The notes below the pieces were generated by a model, which was given only the letters and a program-made list of their open reading frames with translations, ran no database searches and was not told where the DNA came from. A program made the position numbers and the translations under genes. Below, piece by piece: positions 1-8,265 of a DNA stretch of 64,000 bases. Origin of the DNA: Mycolicibacterium sp. J2 (GTDB lineage Bacteria; Actinomycetota; Actinomycetes; Mycobacteriales; Mycobacteriaceae); contig NZ_JAPFPY010000010.1 in NCBI RefSeq assembly GCF_026240945.1, positions 124,001 to 188,000 of the forward strand, in the 5' to 3' direction. Every line of letters starts with the position of its first letter. The stretch's first letter is position 1.

Positions 1-591
1 GTCGGGCAGCCCGGCCTCGGCCCACAGTTGAGCCAGCCACAGGGAGGCCGACGGGTCTTTCTCCGACGGTTTGAGCACGACGGTGTTGCCGGTGGCAATG
101 GCGATGGGGAAGAACCACATCGGGACCATGGCGGGGAAGTTGAACGGCGAGATGATCGCGACCGGGCCGAGCGGCTGGCGGATGGAGTAGACGTCGACCT
201 TGGTCGAGGCGTTTTCGGTGAAGCCGCCCTTGAGCAGATGCGGGATCCCGCAGGCGAATTCGACGACCTCCAGACCGCGGGAGACCTCGCCGAGGGCGTC
301 GGAGACGACCTTGCCATGCTCGCTGGTGATGATCTCGGCGAGTTCGCCCTTGCGGGCGTTGAGCAGTTCCCTGAAGTTGAACAACACCTGGGTGCGTTTC
401 GCCAGCGAGGTGTCCCGCCACTCGGGGAAGGCAGCGGCGGCGGCGTCGATGACGGCGCGGGCGTCCTCGACGTTGGCCAGGGCCACCTGCCCGGTGACCT
501 GACCGGTCGCCGGATTCGTGACCGGCGCCGTGGCACCGGACGCGCCCTCGAAGAACTTGCCGTCACGCCAGTGCTGAACGGTGGCTTGCAT
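1..591 (-). CDS. mmsA: Methylmalonate-semialdehyde dehydrogenase (CoA-acylating), N-terminal part
   Basis: The gene runs off the left edge; the first 197 codons are present, starting at an ATG at 591. The product opens MQATVQHWRDGKFFEG and has the N-terminal half of the NAD-binding domain of an aldehyde dehydrogenase, including the IISPFNFPAMVPMWFFPIA segment and the VVLKPSEKDPS cofactor-binding stretch typical of the MmsA subfamily. Family members oxidise methylmalonate or malonate semialdehyde to propionyl- or acetyl-CoA in valine and inositol breakdown. The catalytic Cys lies outside the window. It is divergent from the PucR regulator at 699, which probably controls it. Certain as an aldehyde dehydrogenase; the MmsA assignment is likely. 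Confidence 0.87.
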   Translation of the reverse strand, partial: MQATVQHWRDGKFFEGASGATAPVTNPATGQVTGQVALANVEDARAVIDAAAAAFPEWRDTSLAKRTQVLFNFRELLNARKGELAEIITSEHGKVVSDALGEVSRGLEVVEFACGIPHLLKGGFTENASTKVDVYSIRQPLGPVAIISPFNFPAMVPMWFFPIAIATGNTVVLKPSEKDPSASLWLAQLWAEAGLPD

Positions 592-686
592 CGCGATGTG
601 CTCACTTTCTGTCGGAGTGCTCTCAGTGTGTGGCCACCGCCACCAGGTCGACCATTACGAATCGTCTCCGAAATAGGTCCTCCCGT

Positions 687-692
687 TACGAT
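687..692 (+). promoter_or_regulatory. Putative -10 box (TACGAT) of a leaderless PucR promoter
   Basis: TACGAT fits the mycobacterial TAnnnT -10 consensus and lies 6 nt before the ATG at 699, which has no Shine-Dalgarno sequence. This suggests that transcription starts at the A of the ATG. TTACGA occurs both here (686-691) and at 655-660; the pair may belong to an autoregulatory site in the divergent mmsA/PucR region. Confidence 0.45.
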
Positions 693-698
693 GTGTAA

Positions 699-2330
699 AT
701 GATCATCACGGTGGCCGATGTCGTGCGGCTGCCGGTGCTGCAGAAGGGCGAGCCCGAGATCCTCAGCTCGCGCCGATTCGACGAACCGATCCGCTGGGTG
801 CACGTCAGCGATATGGCCGACCTGTCCACCCTGGTCCAGGGCGGGGAACTGGTGCTCACCACCGGTGCGGCCCTGCGTGCCGACCCGGACCGTTACCTGG
901 GCGGGATGGCCGCGGCGGGGGTGCTCGGCGTGGTCGTCGAACTCGACGGACATCGATTGCCGGCCGGTACCGGCGCGATTGCCGAACAGCACGACCTGGC
1001 CCTGGTGGCACTACACCGGCAGGTCCGCTTCGTCGAGGTGACCGAGACGGTGCACCGGATGATCGTCACCGATCAGTTCGACCGGGTGGATTTCGACCGG
1101 CGCGTGCACGAGACGTTCACCGATCTCAGCATGAAGCGCGCCTCGGTGGGCGGCATCGTCGACGCCGCGGCGGCCATGCTCGACGAACCCGTGGTTTTGG
1201 AGGACTTGGCACACCAGGTGCTCGCGGTATCGGCCCGCGGCCACACCGCCGACCTGCTGTACGACTGGGAGCGTCGATCCCGGCGCAGTGCGGGCACCGA
1301 ACACTGGGCCGTGACCGCGGTGGGGCCGCGCACCGAGGAGTGGGGCCGGCTCATCGTGCCGCGCCAACCCGCCGACGCGGCGCGCACGCAGATGGTGCTG
1401 GAACGGGCCGGGGTGGCACTGGCCCTGCATCGGATGATCGAGCGGGACCGCTCCGGGCTGGCACACCAGGCCCAGAGCGGGCTGTTCGACGACGTGCTGC
1501 GCAGCCGGATCACCGACGAACGCGAGGCCGCCGCCCGTGCGCATGCCCTGGGACTGCGCTCGTCGGCCCGGTATGTGCCGGCCACGGTACGGGTCGAGCG
1601 CCCGGCCGCAGTCCGCGGAGTGGCCGATCCCGTTGCGGGGCAACGTCGCAACGTGTCGTTGCTGGACACCGTCACCCACACCGTCAACGCCTCGGGGCAT
1701 ACCGGACTGTTCTCGGTGCGCCGCGACGGTGAGATCGGCATGGTGCTGTCGCTGGGCGTCGCCCGCTCGGCGGATACCGCGCTGGCGGCGCTCGGCACCG
1801 ATCTGCGCCGCGAAATCCGCCGCGTGGAGGGCATATCCGGCGCGGCGCTGGCGGTCGCCGAACCCGTCGAGCGGGTGATCGATGCCATCCACGGCCTGGC
1901 CGAGGCCTCGCACATCGCGGAGGTGGCGCTGTCGATGGCCGAGGCGGCGCGCCCGTACTACCGCGCGGCCGATGTGCGATTGCGCGGACTGATCTCCTTG
2001 CTGCGCAGCGATCATCGTGTGCAGGCTTTCGCCGAGACCGAACTCGGGGCACTGTTGTCCGGCGACCCCTCGAATATCGAGGTGTTGCGCGAGTACCTGC
2101 GCTCGGCGGGTAACAAAGCGGCAGTGGCCCAACGGCTACACATGAGCCGGCCGGCGCTCTACAAGCGGTTGGCCACGATCGGACAGACCCTGGGGGTGGA
2201 ACTCGACGACGGGGAATCGCGGACGTCACTGCACGTGGCGCTCATGGTGCTGGATGCGCAGAAGCTCAGCCGGCCGGCCGGTTCCACCGTCGAACCGGTG
2301 CGTGCCGAGATCATCGACCCGTACACGTGA
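699..2330 (+). CDS. PucR-family transcriptional regulator
   Basis: A 543-residue regulator. The N-terminal PucR domain (about residues 8-125) has VLQKGEPEILSSRR, VSDMADLSTLVQGGELVLTT and VLGVVVELDG. A central GGDEF-like or CdaR-like linker follows. The C-terminal PucR-type helix-turn-helix (about 465-525) has YLRSAGNKAAVAQRLHMSR and PALYKRLATIGQTLGVEL. Such proteins are usually ligand-responsive activators of catabolic genes. Divergence from mmsA over only 107 bp suggests that it controls semialdehyde or amino-acid catabolism, but the effector cannot be read from the sequence. The ATG start lacks a ribosome-binding site and fits leaderless translation. Confidence 0.88.
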   Translation: MIITVADVVRLPVLQKGEPEILSSRRFDEPIRWVHVSDMADLSTLVQGGELVLTTGAALRADPDRYLGGMAAAGVLGVVVELDGHRLPAGTGAIAEQHDLALVALHRQVRFVEVTETVHRMIVTDQFDRVDFDRRVHETFTDLSMKRASVGGIVDAAAAMLDEPVVLEDLAHQVLAVSARGHTADLLYDWERRSRRSAGTEHWAVTAVGPRTEEWGRLIVPRQPADAARTQMVLERAGVALALHRMIERDRSGLAHQAQSGLFDDVLRSRITDEREAAARAHALGLRSSARYVPATVRVERPAAVRGVADPVAGQRRNVSLLDTVTHTVNASGHTGLFSVRRDGEIGMVLSLGVARSADTALAALGTDLRREIRRVEGISGAALAVAEPVERVIDAIHGLAEASHIAEVALSMAEAARPYYRAADVRLRGLISLLRSDHRVQAFAETELGALLSGDPSNIEVLREYLRSAGNKAAVAQRLHMSRPALYKRLATIGQTLGVELDDGESRTSLHVALMVLDAQKLSRPAGSTVEPVRAEIIDPYT

Positions 2331-2410
2331 GCCGGCGCGCTGGCCTCGGCGTGAAACGACGGTAGGGTGACCGCTATTGCCGGTGTTTGGTACGGGGGAG
2401 GACCGCTGCG

Positions 2411-3220
2411 GTGCCCAATGACGATCTTGCCGATTTCGAGCACGCAGCGTTCACCCATGAGGGCACCACGCGATCGATCTTCCGGAAGGGCACGGGGCCT
2501 GCCGTCATCGTGATCGCCGAGATGCCTGGGATCACTCCGAAGGTGTTGGACTTCGCCAGGAAAGTCGCCGATATCGGATGTACGGCGGTGCTTCCGCACC
2601 TGTTCGGTGAGCCTGGCTTCGATCCGAATCGCAGCACGCTGGCAGCCCTCGGAAGTTTCGCCAGGACCATGGTGCCGGCCTGTATCAGCAAGGAATTCGT
2701 CACGCTCGCCACCGGCCGGACGTCCCCTGTCATCAGCTGGTTGCGGGCGCTGGCCCGGGCCGAACACGAACGGTGCGGCGGTCCGGGTGTGGGCGCGGTC
2801 GGAATGTGCTTCACCGGCGGGTACGCCCTGGCGATGGCGGCCGACGATGTGTTGTTGGCGCCGGTGCTGTCGCAGCCGTCGATGCCGATGGCCTTGACCG
2901 CGCGACAGAAGCGTTCGATCGACATCTCGCAGCAAGATCTCGCTGTGGTCAAACAGCGTTGCGCTGCCGGGCTCACCGTGCTGGGTCTGCGGTTCAAGTC
3001 CGACCGCATGGTGCCCGCGGAGCGCTTCGAGTTCCTGCGCGAACAACTCGGCGAGGCGTTCGTGGCCGTCGAACTCGAGGACGCCGACGCCAATCCGGAT
3101 GCGCTGTTGACCCCCCACTCGGTACTGACCGAGCACCTCATCGACGAGCCCGGCCAGGCCACCAGGGCCGCCCTCGACCAGGTTCTCGACCTGTTCCGCA
3201 GCCGGCTGCTGACCGCCTGA
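2411..3220 (+). CDS. Dienelactone hydrolase family protein
   Basis: An alpha/beta hydrolase of 269 residues. The GTG at 2411 is chosen because GGGGGAGGA at 2394-2402 lies 8 nt upstream; a TTG at 2387 would add eight residues but precedes that site. The nucleophile is Cys133 in GMCFTGG, in place of the GYCxGG of classical dienelactone hydrolases, and the AEMPGITP segment (about 36-43) carries the conserved Glu that activates the thiol. Family members hydrolyse enol lactones or esters in the cytosol. No degradation genes flank it, so the substrate is unknown. Confidence 0.85.
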   Translation: MPNDDLADFEHAAFTHEGTTRSIFRKGTGPAVIVIAEMPGITPKVLDFARKVADIGCTAVLPHLFGEPGFDPNRSTLAALGSFARTMVPACISKEFVTLATGRTSPVISWLRALARAEHERCGGPGVGAVGMCFTGGYALAMAADDVLLAPVLSQPSMPMALTARQKRSIDISQQDLAVVKQRCAAGLTVLGLRFKSDRMVPAERFEFLREQLGEAFVAVELEDADANPDALLTPHSVLTEHLIDEPGQATRAALDQVLDLFRSRLLTA

Positions 3221-3392
3221 GCGCGCCCCCTCCGCTGGGGGGGGTCTGCGCAGGAATGACCGGCCCGGCACCTGACGTTGGCAGGTGTATGAATCACCGC
3301 GCCGATGCGATAGGGACCCGGGGATCGGGCTGTGGAGTGTCCTCACTCACAAATGCCTTGTCGGGCGCGTTGCTTAGGAGGACTATCTAGTC

Positions 3393-3545
3393 ATGCTAAT
3401 CATCAAGCGCTACGTGGAAGCGGCGTTGCTGTCCGTGGTCGCGCTGGTGGCGATCGCCATTCCGACCACCATGTTGCTCCAGGACGGACCGCATGTGCCG
3501 GTGCAGATCGTCGTCAACGAACCGCTGTCCGGGCCTGCCCGGTGA
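3393..3545 (+). CDS. Small single-pass membrane protein (50 aa)
   Basis: A short open frame with a perfect AGGAGG at 3376-3381, 11 nt before the ATG. The product starts MLIIKRYVEAALLSVVAL and ends EPLSGPAR. It has two basic residues, a hydrophobic helix at about 9-28 and a short polar C-terminal tail, so it should sit once in the membrane. It ends 18 nt before the next exported protein gene, which suggests co-transcription. The function is unknown. The strong ribosome-binding site and clean membrane helix make it a credible small gene. Confidence 0.6.
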   Translation: MLIIKRYVEAALLSVVALVAIAIPTTMLLQDGPHVPVQIVVNEPLSGPAR

Positions 3546-3563
3546 GTCGAGAGTGGGTGCGAC

Positions 3564-3890
3564 ATGTCCGGGATCATCATTCCGCCGTTGCGCTCTTCGG
3601 GTGCTCGTTCGCCTAGGTGGCTGGCGGTAACCCTCTGTGCCGCAGCAGCATTGGCCATGCCGGCGGCTGCCGTGAGCGCCGCCGCCGGTGCACCGGCGCC
3701 GGTGACATCGGTGGTGGCTCAGCCCACCGGTAGCGGTGGCCCAGACGGTCACGGCGGTGGCGGGGGCTGCGGAAGCGGTCCGAACTGGCACGGCTGCGGC
3801 GGTTGGAATCCGCAGCAGGGTGGCTTCGGCAGCGGATGCTTCAACGGCATCTGCGGCGGCTGGGACGGTACGCGCGGTTGGGGCGGCTGA
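3564..3890 (+). CDS. Exported glycine-rich protein with cysteines (108 aa)
   Basis: Residues 18-42 form a Sec-type signal peptide (WLAVTLCAAAALAMPAAAVSAAAG, then GAPAP), so the mature chain is about 65 residues. It is dominated by Gly with scattered Trp, and has four Cys in short contexts (GGGCGSG, WHGCGG, SGCFNGICGG) that could form two disulfides. It is probably secreted or wall-associated. It lies directly downstream of the 50-residue membrane protein. I do not recognise a domain; similar Gly/Trp-rich secreted proteins are common in mycobacteria. Confidence 0.7.
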   Translation: MSGIIIPPLRSSGARSPRWLAVTLCAAAALAMPAAAVSAAAGAPAPVTSVVAQPTGSGGPDGHGGGGGCGSGPNWHGCGGWNPQQGGFGSGCFNGICGGWDGTRGWGG

Positions 3891-3912
3891 ACCGGCTGCT
3901 GGTACAGGGAGG

Positions 3913-5076
3913 CTAAGCGGAACGGCCGATATCGGGATGGCTTTCCGGATCGTCGTCCACCGTGGCCAACTTCGGCGATTCCAGCAGGCAGGATTGATTA
4001 CCGCCCGCCTTACGCGCCTCGTACATCGCGTTGGTCGCGATGGTCACCAGCTCGTCGAGCACGTCGCGCGAGGTGTGCCGAGCCAGCGGTCGGAGCGGAG
4101 TGCTGACGACGCCCAGGCTCGCCGTCAACTGGAAGGGCGCTGATTTGATGGTGCCCAGGATGCGGTCGGCCAGCGGCGAGGGATCCTCATGGGTGAACAC
4201 ATCGGCGACCAGGTACTCACTGTCGCCGAGGTGACCGATCACCGCATCACCGCGCACGGTCTCGCGCAGGCGCTGTCCGATGGCCACGCGGGCGCGATTG
4301 CCACCCGCCTTTCCCGACATGGCCGTCAGCAGCGAGAAGCTGTCCAGGTTGGCGACGATGAGCACGAAGTACCGGTCGTCGCGGCGGCTCCGCGAACCGA
4401 TCAGGGTGGCGACCTCGTCGTAGAACGCCTCGCGGTTCAGCAGGCCGGTCAGTGGCTCGATACCGTCGTGGCTCATCTCGGGGCCGGCGATCTTGAGGGC
4501 CAGTTCGCAGGCGAAAGCCACCGTCGCGTTGATGGTCACCAGCAGCGCGATGGAAGACAGCGCCGCCACGGGTTCGGTGACGAACAGCCGCCACGCCAGG
4601 ATGGCCAGCGTCGCCGCCTGGATGCCACCGATGATCAGCAACAGTCGGCGGGAGTGGAAGAACACCGTGTACGCGGTTGTCACGACGAACGCGGTCGAAC
4701 CCACCAACGCCATGATCGGATGGGGCAGCCACAGGCATGACGCGGCAATCAACAGGGTGCCGAGCACGACGCAGAACACCGACTGCCGCCACGTCGGCCA
4801 CTCCGAGCGAAGCCAGATCGCGGCCATCACACCGGTGCACAGGATGACGAGCGCACCCCCGCCCGGTCCGGACATCGGGGTGTATTGCGAGGTGGACAGC
4901 GTGACCGGGAGTGCGATCGCCCCCAGCCCGATGATGCTCCAGGCCACCACGCGACACGTGAGGGTCTGCAGATCGCGGGCCGCCAGGAACGACGTCAGCC
5001 ATTGGTAGTGATCGCCGCGGTGTCGCCAGCGTGCGGGCGTAAGCATCAGATGCCCGTTCGCGCCGGGCCACAACAC
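3913..5076 (-). CDS. Membrane GGDEF-domain protein with degenerate active site
   Basis: The N-terminal half has about six membrane helices (for example VVAWSIIGLGAIALPVTL and VFCVVLGTLLIAASCLWL). A GGDEF-like domain (about 205-360) follows, beginning DGIEPLTGLLNREAF as in diguanylate cyclases. The signature is LGDSEY where an active enzyme has GGDEF, so loss of catalysis is likely. The first GTG (5076) and the ATG at 5046 (MLTPARWRHR) are both possible starts; related mycobacterial proteins begin near the second. It may act as a c-di-GMP or GTP sensor, or simply be decayed. It is convergent with the upstream exported-protein genes. Confidence 0.82.
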   Translation of the reverse strand: MLWPGANGHLMLTPARWRHRGDHYQWLTSFLAARDLQTLTCRVVAWSIIGLGAIALPVTLSTSQYTPMSGPGGGALVILCTGVMAAIWLRSEWPTWRQSVFCVVLGTLLIAASCLWLPHPIMALVGSTAFVVTTAYTVFFHSRRLLLIIGGIQAATLAILAWRLFVTEPVAALSSIALLVTINATVAFACELALKIAGPEMSHDGIEPLTGLLNREAFYDEVATLIGSRSRRDDRYFVLIVANLDSFSLLTAMSGKAGGNRARVAIGQRLRETVRGDAVIGHLGDSEYLVADVFTHEDPSPLADRILGTIKSAPFQLTASLGVVSTPLRPLARHTSRDVLDELVTIATNAMYEARKAGGNQSCLLESPKLATVDDDPESHPDIGRSA

Positions 5077-5146
5077 TGAGGCATCACCGAACGGTACAGC
5101 AACAGGCGCCCTGCCGGTACCGGAGACGAGGGGCGAAATACCTGGT

Positions 5147-5152
5147 TAGCCT
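5147..5152 (+). promoter_or_regulatory. Putative -10 box (TAGCCT), leaderless SDR promoter
   Basis: TAGCCT matches TAnnnT and is followed by 6 nt and the ATG at 5159; no ribosome-binding site is present. The arrangement is the one expected for a leaderless mycobacterial transcript. Confidence 0.4.
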
Positions 5153-5158
5153 CGGGTT

Positions 5159-6088
5159 ATGACAGCGCAGTGGACGCCAGGGCGGCTCGGGGATCTGACC
5201 GGCAAATGCATCGTTGTGACGGGTGCGACCAATGGGGTGGGATTGGCCACGGCGACGGCACTCGCCCGCGCCGGCGCCCGCGTCGTCCTGGCGGTCCGCA
5301 ACACCGAACTGGGCGCGCAGCGGGCCGCGGAGATGGGTGGCGACACCGCTGTCGCCCGACTGGATCTCGCCGACCTGTCCTCGGTCCGGGCCTTCCCCGG
5401 CCGACTCGACGACCTCGGCGCCGACGCGATCGACATCCTGGTCAACAACGCCGGCGCGCTGACCCGGCAGCGCACCGAGACCGTCGACGGTTTCGAGACC
5501 ACCATCGCGACCAACCTGCTCGGGCCGTTCGCACTGACCAACGTGCTGCTCGGACGGGTCCGGGAGCGGATCATCACCGTGGGCTCCGAAGCGCACAAGT
5601 CGGCCACCCTTCATCTGGACGACCTGCATCTGCGCCACCACAAGTGGACCGTGATGGGTTCCTACGCGGCGTCCAAACTTGCCGTGATGCTGTGGGGTCT
5701 GGAACTGGACCGGCGGCTGCGGGCCGCCGGGTCGCCCGTCGTCTCCCAGCTGACCCACCCCGGATGGGTCGATTCCAACCTGCCGCAGGTGACCGGTGGG
5801 CCGCTGATGAGCGTCGTGCAGCGCGGGGTCAAGCTGGTGGCCGGTGTACTGGCCAACGACGCCGACGCCGGTGCCGCCACCACGTTGTACTGCATCACCG
5901 AGCCGATCCCGCCGGGCAGTTACGTCGGTGTGCAGGGGCGTTTCGGTTTGCGCGGTGGCCCGGTGCTGATCGGGCGCTCGGCGCAGGCCTGCGATTACGC
6001 GACCGCGGCGCGTATCGTCCAATTCGCCGAACATGAAACCGGCACAGAGCTTTTGGTCACCGGTTCGCCGCGGTCGGCCGCGCGCTGA
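5159..6088 (+). CDS. Short-chain dehydrogenase/reductase (retinol dehydrogenase-like)
   Basis: A Rossmann-fold oxidoreductase of 309 residues. It has the cofactor motif TGATNGVG at 21-28, NNAG at 96-99, and the catalytic pair Tyr169 and Lys173 in YAASK, with Ser143 in VGSEAHKS as the probable third residue. Length and the long C-terminal region resemble the retinol dehydrogenase or WWOX-like SDR group that mycobacteria carry in many copies. It probably uses NADP(H), judging from Arg47 after beta-2 (VVLAVRNTE). The substrate is unknown. It stands alone between a GGDEF gene and a GtrA gene. Confidence 0.86.
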   Translation: MTAQWTPGRLGDLTGKCIVVTGATNGVGLATATALARAGARVVLAVRNTELGAQRAAEMGGDTAVARLDLADLSSVRAFPGRLDDLGADAIDILVNNAGALTRQRTETVDGFETTIATNLLGPFALTNVLLGRVRERIITVGSEAHKSATLHLDDLHLRHHKWTVMGSYAASKLAVMLWGLELDRRLRAAGSPVVSQLTHPGWVDSNLPQVTGGPLMSVVQRGVKLVAGVLANDADAGAATTLYCITEPIPPGSYVGVQGRFGLRGGPVLIGRSAQACDYATAARIVQFAEHETGTELLVTGSPRSAAR

Positions 6089-6140
6089 ATGTTCGCCGGC
6101 ACATAACGGGACGGCCATCTGACGATGGCATGGTGACGCG

Positions 6141-6620
6141 GTGACCGTCGAGTCGGCGCCAGCACCGGCCCCTGGCCGGTTTGCCGACCGGTTCCACCAC
6201 TGCTGTGAGCGCGTCACCGCGCGCCTGCCGCTGCGCCTCGACCGGGTCGTCGCTCCCACCTTTCTGGGTTTCGTACTGATCAACGGTTTCACCTTCGGGG
6301 TGGATCTGCTGATTCTGACGTTGCTGCACAGCGGTTTTGGTGTGCCACTGCCGGTCGCCCTGACAGTCGGCTACGGGTGCGCGTTCGCGCTGAGCTACGC
6401 GCTGAACCGGACGCTGAACTTCCGCTCGCACGCGCAGGTTCGATCGCAACTGGCGATCTATGTCGTGGTCGTGGCCCTCAACTACGGGGCATTCATCGTT
6501 GCCGTGCCCACCGCACTGGCATCGTTCGGACTGGAGTACCACCTGGCGCGGGTCATCGCCGGCGGCGGTGAAGCCCTCTTCATGTACACCGCCATGCGCT
6601 GGGTGGTGTTCCGGCGCTGA
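6141..6620 (+). CDS. GtrA family membrane protein
   Basis: 159 residues with four membrane helices: LGFVLINGFTFGVDLLILT, VALTVGYGCAFALSYALN, AIYVVVVALNYGAFIVAV and a final helix ending in MYTAMRWVVFRR. The NRTLNFRS and RWVVF motifs mark the GtrA/DPMS family, whose members are thought to assist transfer of lipid-linked sugars across the membrane during polysaccharide or teichoic-acid decoration. The start is a GTG at 6141. No glycosyltransferase is adjacent, so its partner cannot be named. Confidence 0.83.
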   Translation: MTVESAPAPAPGRFADRFHHCCERVTARLPLRLDRVVAPTFLGFVLINGFTFGVDLLILTLLHSGFGVPLPVALTVGYGCAFALSYALNRTLNFRSHAQVRSQLAIYVVVVALNYGAFIVAVPTALASFGLEYHLARVIAGGGEALFMYTAMRWVVFRR

Positions 6621-6685
6621 GCGCGCGCTCCTGCCGCGAACCTCCAGCTGATCTCCACGTCTTCTCCACACAATCGGGCCCACCG

Positions 6686-7174
6686 ATGGACATGCTCGAA
6701 CGCATGAAAAGCAAAGGTCCTTTGGTGACAGTGGCCGCGGTGGCGGCCCTCGGCGGCGGGTTGTGGGCGGTCAACGTGCACCACACACCCGCACCGTCGG
6801 CGACCCGGACGGCAGCCGCGGTCAACCCGGCCCCGACGCCGGCACCCCCACCACCCCCGGCGCCCGACCCGTTCGCCACCAAAGCCAACTTCGCCGGCAA
6901 GATCCCCACGGCGGCCGGCGCGATCACCGTGGAGATCACCGTGCACGGGACCGAGGCCGTCGCGTACGCGTGTGACGGACGGGCTGTCGAGGCGTGGCTG
7001 CGAGGCAGCGCCAGGGGCGGTGCGCTGGCGCTGAGCAGCAAGGGCGCCACCAGTAGCCTCACCGGCGAACACCACGGGACCACGGTCACCGGCACGCTGA
7101 CGATCGGCGAAAAAAGCTGGAAATTCGCCACTTTCGAGGTGGACCGAGTGCAGGGGACCTCGAATGCGCCGTGA
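6686..7174 (+). CDS. Exported protein of unknown function, first gene of a Rieske-linked cluster
   Basis: 162 residues. An N-terminal hydrophobic segment (LVTVAAVAALGGGLWAVNV) is followed by a Pro/Ala-rich spacer (TPAPPPPPAPDPF) and a beta-rich domain of about 100 residues (ITVEITVHGTEAVAYACDG, GTLTIGEKSWKFATFEV). The domain should lie outside the membrane. An ATG at 6704 (MKSKGPLV) is an alternative start. Its 3' end overlaps the next gene by 11 bp, so the two are translationally coupled. I do not recognise the family; its place beside a membrane protein and a Rieske protein suggests an accessory role in their complex. Confidence 0.72.
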   Translation: MDMLERMKSKGPLVTVAAVAALGGGLWAVNVHHTPAPSATRTAAAVNPAPTPAPPPPPAPDPFATKANFAGKIPTAAGAITVEITVHGTEAVAYACDGRAVEAWLRGSARGGALALSSKGATSSLTGEHHGTTVTGTLTIGEKSWKFATFEVDRVQGTSNAP

Positions 7175-7745
7175 GTACGCCGAGGCGGATACCCGCCTGC
7201 TGGCTGCGCCGCGGGCCGCCGATACGGCACTGCTCGGTGCATTGGCGATCGGAGCAGCGGTGGCCGTCGGGCTCGGCGTGTACGGCCGTTTGCACAGCCC
7301 GCAGTTCTTCGCCGTGAACATCGCGGGTTTCTCCGGACCCGGCGCGGTGAAATCGTGGCTGGCGACCATCGCCGTTGCGCTGGCCGTCTTCCAATTCGTC
7401 TCCGCACTGGTGATGTACCGGGTACTGCCGGGCGGCCGGGCCCCGTCCTGGATCGGTGTCGCACACGTGTGGTCGGGCCGGCTTGCGGTCCTGGCCAGCG
7501 TGCCCGTCGCGGTGCACTGCCTCTACGCGCTCGGATTCCAGGGCACCGACACCCGGGTGCTGTGGCACTCGCTGTTCGGTTGCTTCTTCTACGGCGCCTT
7601 CGTCGCCAAGATGATCCTGCTGACTCGGAAAAACCTGCGAGCGTGGGTGATCCCGGTGCTCGGCGGGCTGGTGTTCTTTACTCTCGTCAACATCTGGCTG
7701 ACCTCAGCCCTGTGGTTCTTCCAGATCAACGGACTTACGAAATGA
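7164..7745 (+). CDS. DUF6529-like membrane protein, possible cytochrome b-type subunit
   Basis: 193 residues with five predicted membrane helices (around 22-40, 64-82, 97-117, 137-155 and 163-182). Several conserved-looking His residues fall in or next to helices (VAHVWSG, PVAVHCLYAL, LWHSLFG), the pattern of heme-ligating b-type cytochromes. The gene overlaps its upstream neighbour by 11 bp, and its stop overlaps the AATGA just before the Rieske gene. From family memory, DUF6529 proteins are often next to Rieske proteins. Heme binding is inferred, not shown. Confidence 0.75.
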   Translation: MRREYAEADTRLLAAPRAADTALLGALAIGAAVAVGLGVYGRLHSPQFFAVNIAGFSGPGAVKSWLATIAVALAVFQFVSALVMYRVLPGGRAPSWIGVAHVWSGRLAVLASVPVAVHCLYALGFQGTDTRVLWHSLFGCFFYGAFVAKMILLTRKNLRAWVIPVLGGLVFFTLVNIWLTSALWFFQINGLTK

Positions 7746-7762
7746 ACCCGAGGAGATCAGCC

Positions 7763-8221
7763 ATGACCAGCCACGAGACGACCGTCGGACGCCGCCAGGT
7801 ACTGGCCGGGGCCGGAATCGGACTGGGCGCCAGCGCAATCGCGGCCTGCTCCAGCTACGGAAGCGGCCAGGGCGACGGGAAATCGGGGGCTGACAAGGAC
7901 GCCGCATCTGCGACTCCGACATCGTCGCAAACCGCTGGTGCACCGGCCGTGCTCGCCAAGACATCGCAGGTCCCCGTCGGTTCGGGTGTCATCGTCGACG
8001 GTGTGGTGCTCACCCAACCCAGCGCCGGCGTGTTCAAAGGGTTGTCGACGGTGTGCCCGCACGCCGGCTGCGCGGTGTCCTCGGTTGCGGACGAGAAGAT
8101 CGTCTGCCCATGTCATGGCAGCACCTTCGGCCTGGACGGCGCGGTCATCAAAGGCCCGGCCACCAAACCGCTGGCCACCGTCGCGGTGAGCGTGCAGGGC
8201 CAGGACATCGTCAAGGGTTAG
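7763..8221 (+). CDS. Rieske (2Fe-2S) protein with Tat signal and lipobox
   Basis: 152 residues from the ATG at 7763, chosen because GAGGAG (7751-7756) lies just upstream. The N-terminus has the twin-arginine pair Arg10-Arg11, a hydrophobic stretch and a lipobox AIAAC with Cys29, so it should be exported folded and lipid-anchored. The cluster ligands are visible: Cys98-x-His100 (CPHAGC) and Cys115-x2-His118 (CPCHGS), with Cys103 and Cys117 as the usual bridging disulfide. The sequence also keeps the GAVIKGPATKPL strand after the second motif. It probably passes electrons to or from the membrane protein encoded just upstream. Confidence 0.9.
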   Translation: MTSHETTVGRRQVLAGAGIGLGASAIAACSSYGSGQGDGKSGADKDAASATPTSSQTAGAPAVLAKTSQVPVGSGVIVDGVVLTQPSAGVFKGLSTVCPHAGCAVSSVADEKIVCPCHGSTFGLDGAVIKGPATKPLATVAVSVQGQDIVKG

Positions 8222-8265
8222 ATACCGGGCGGCCGGGCGCCGGCCACTGGTTACGATCACCGCCT

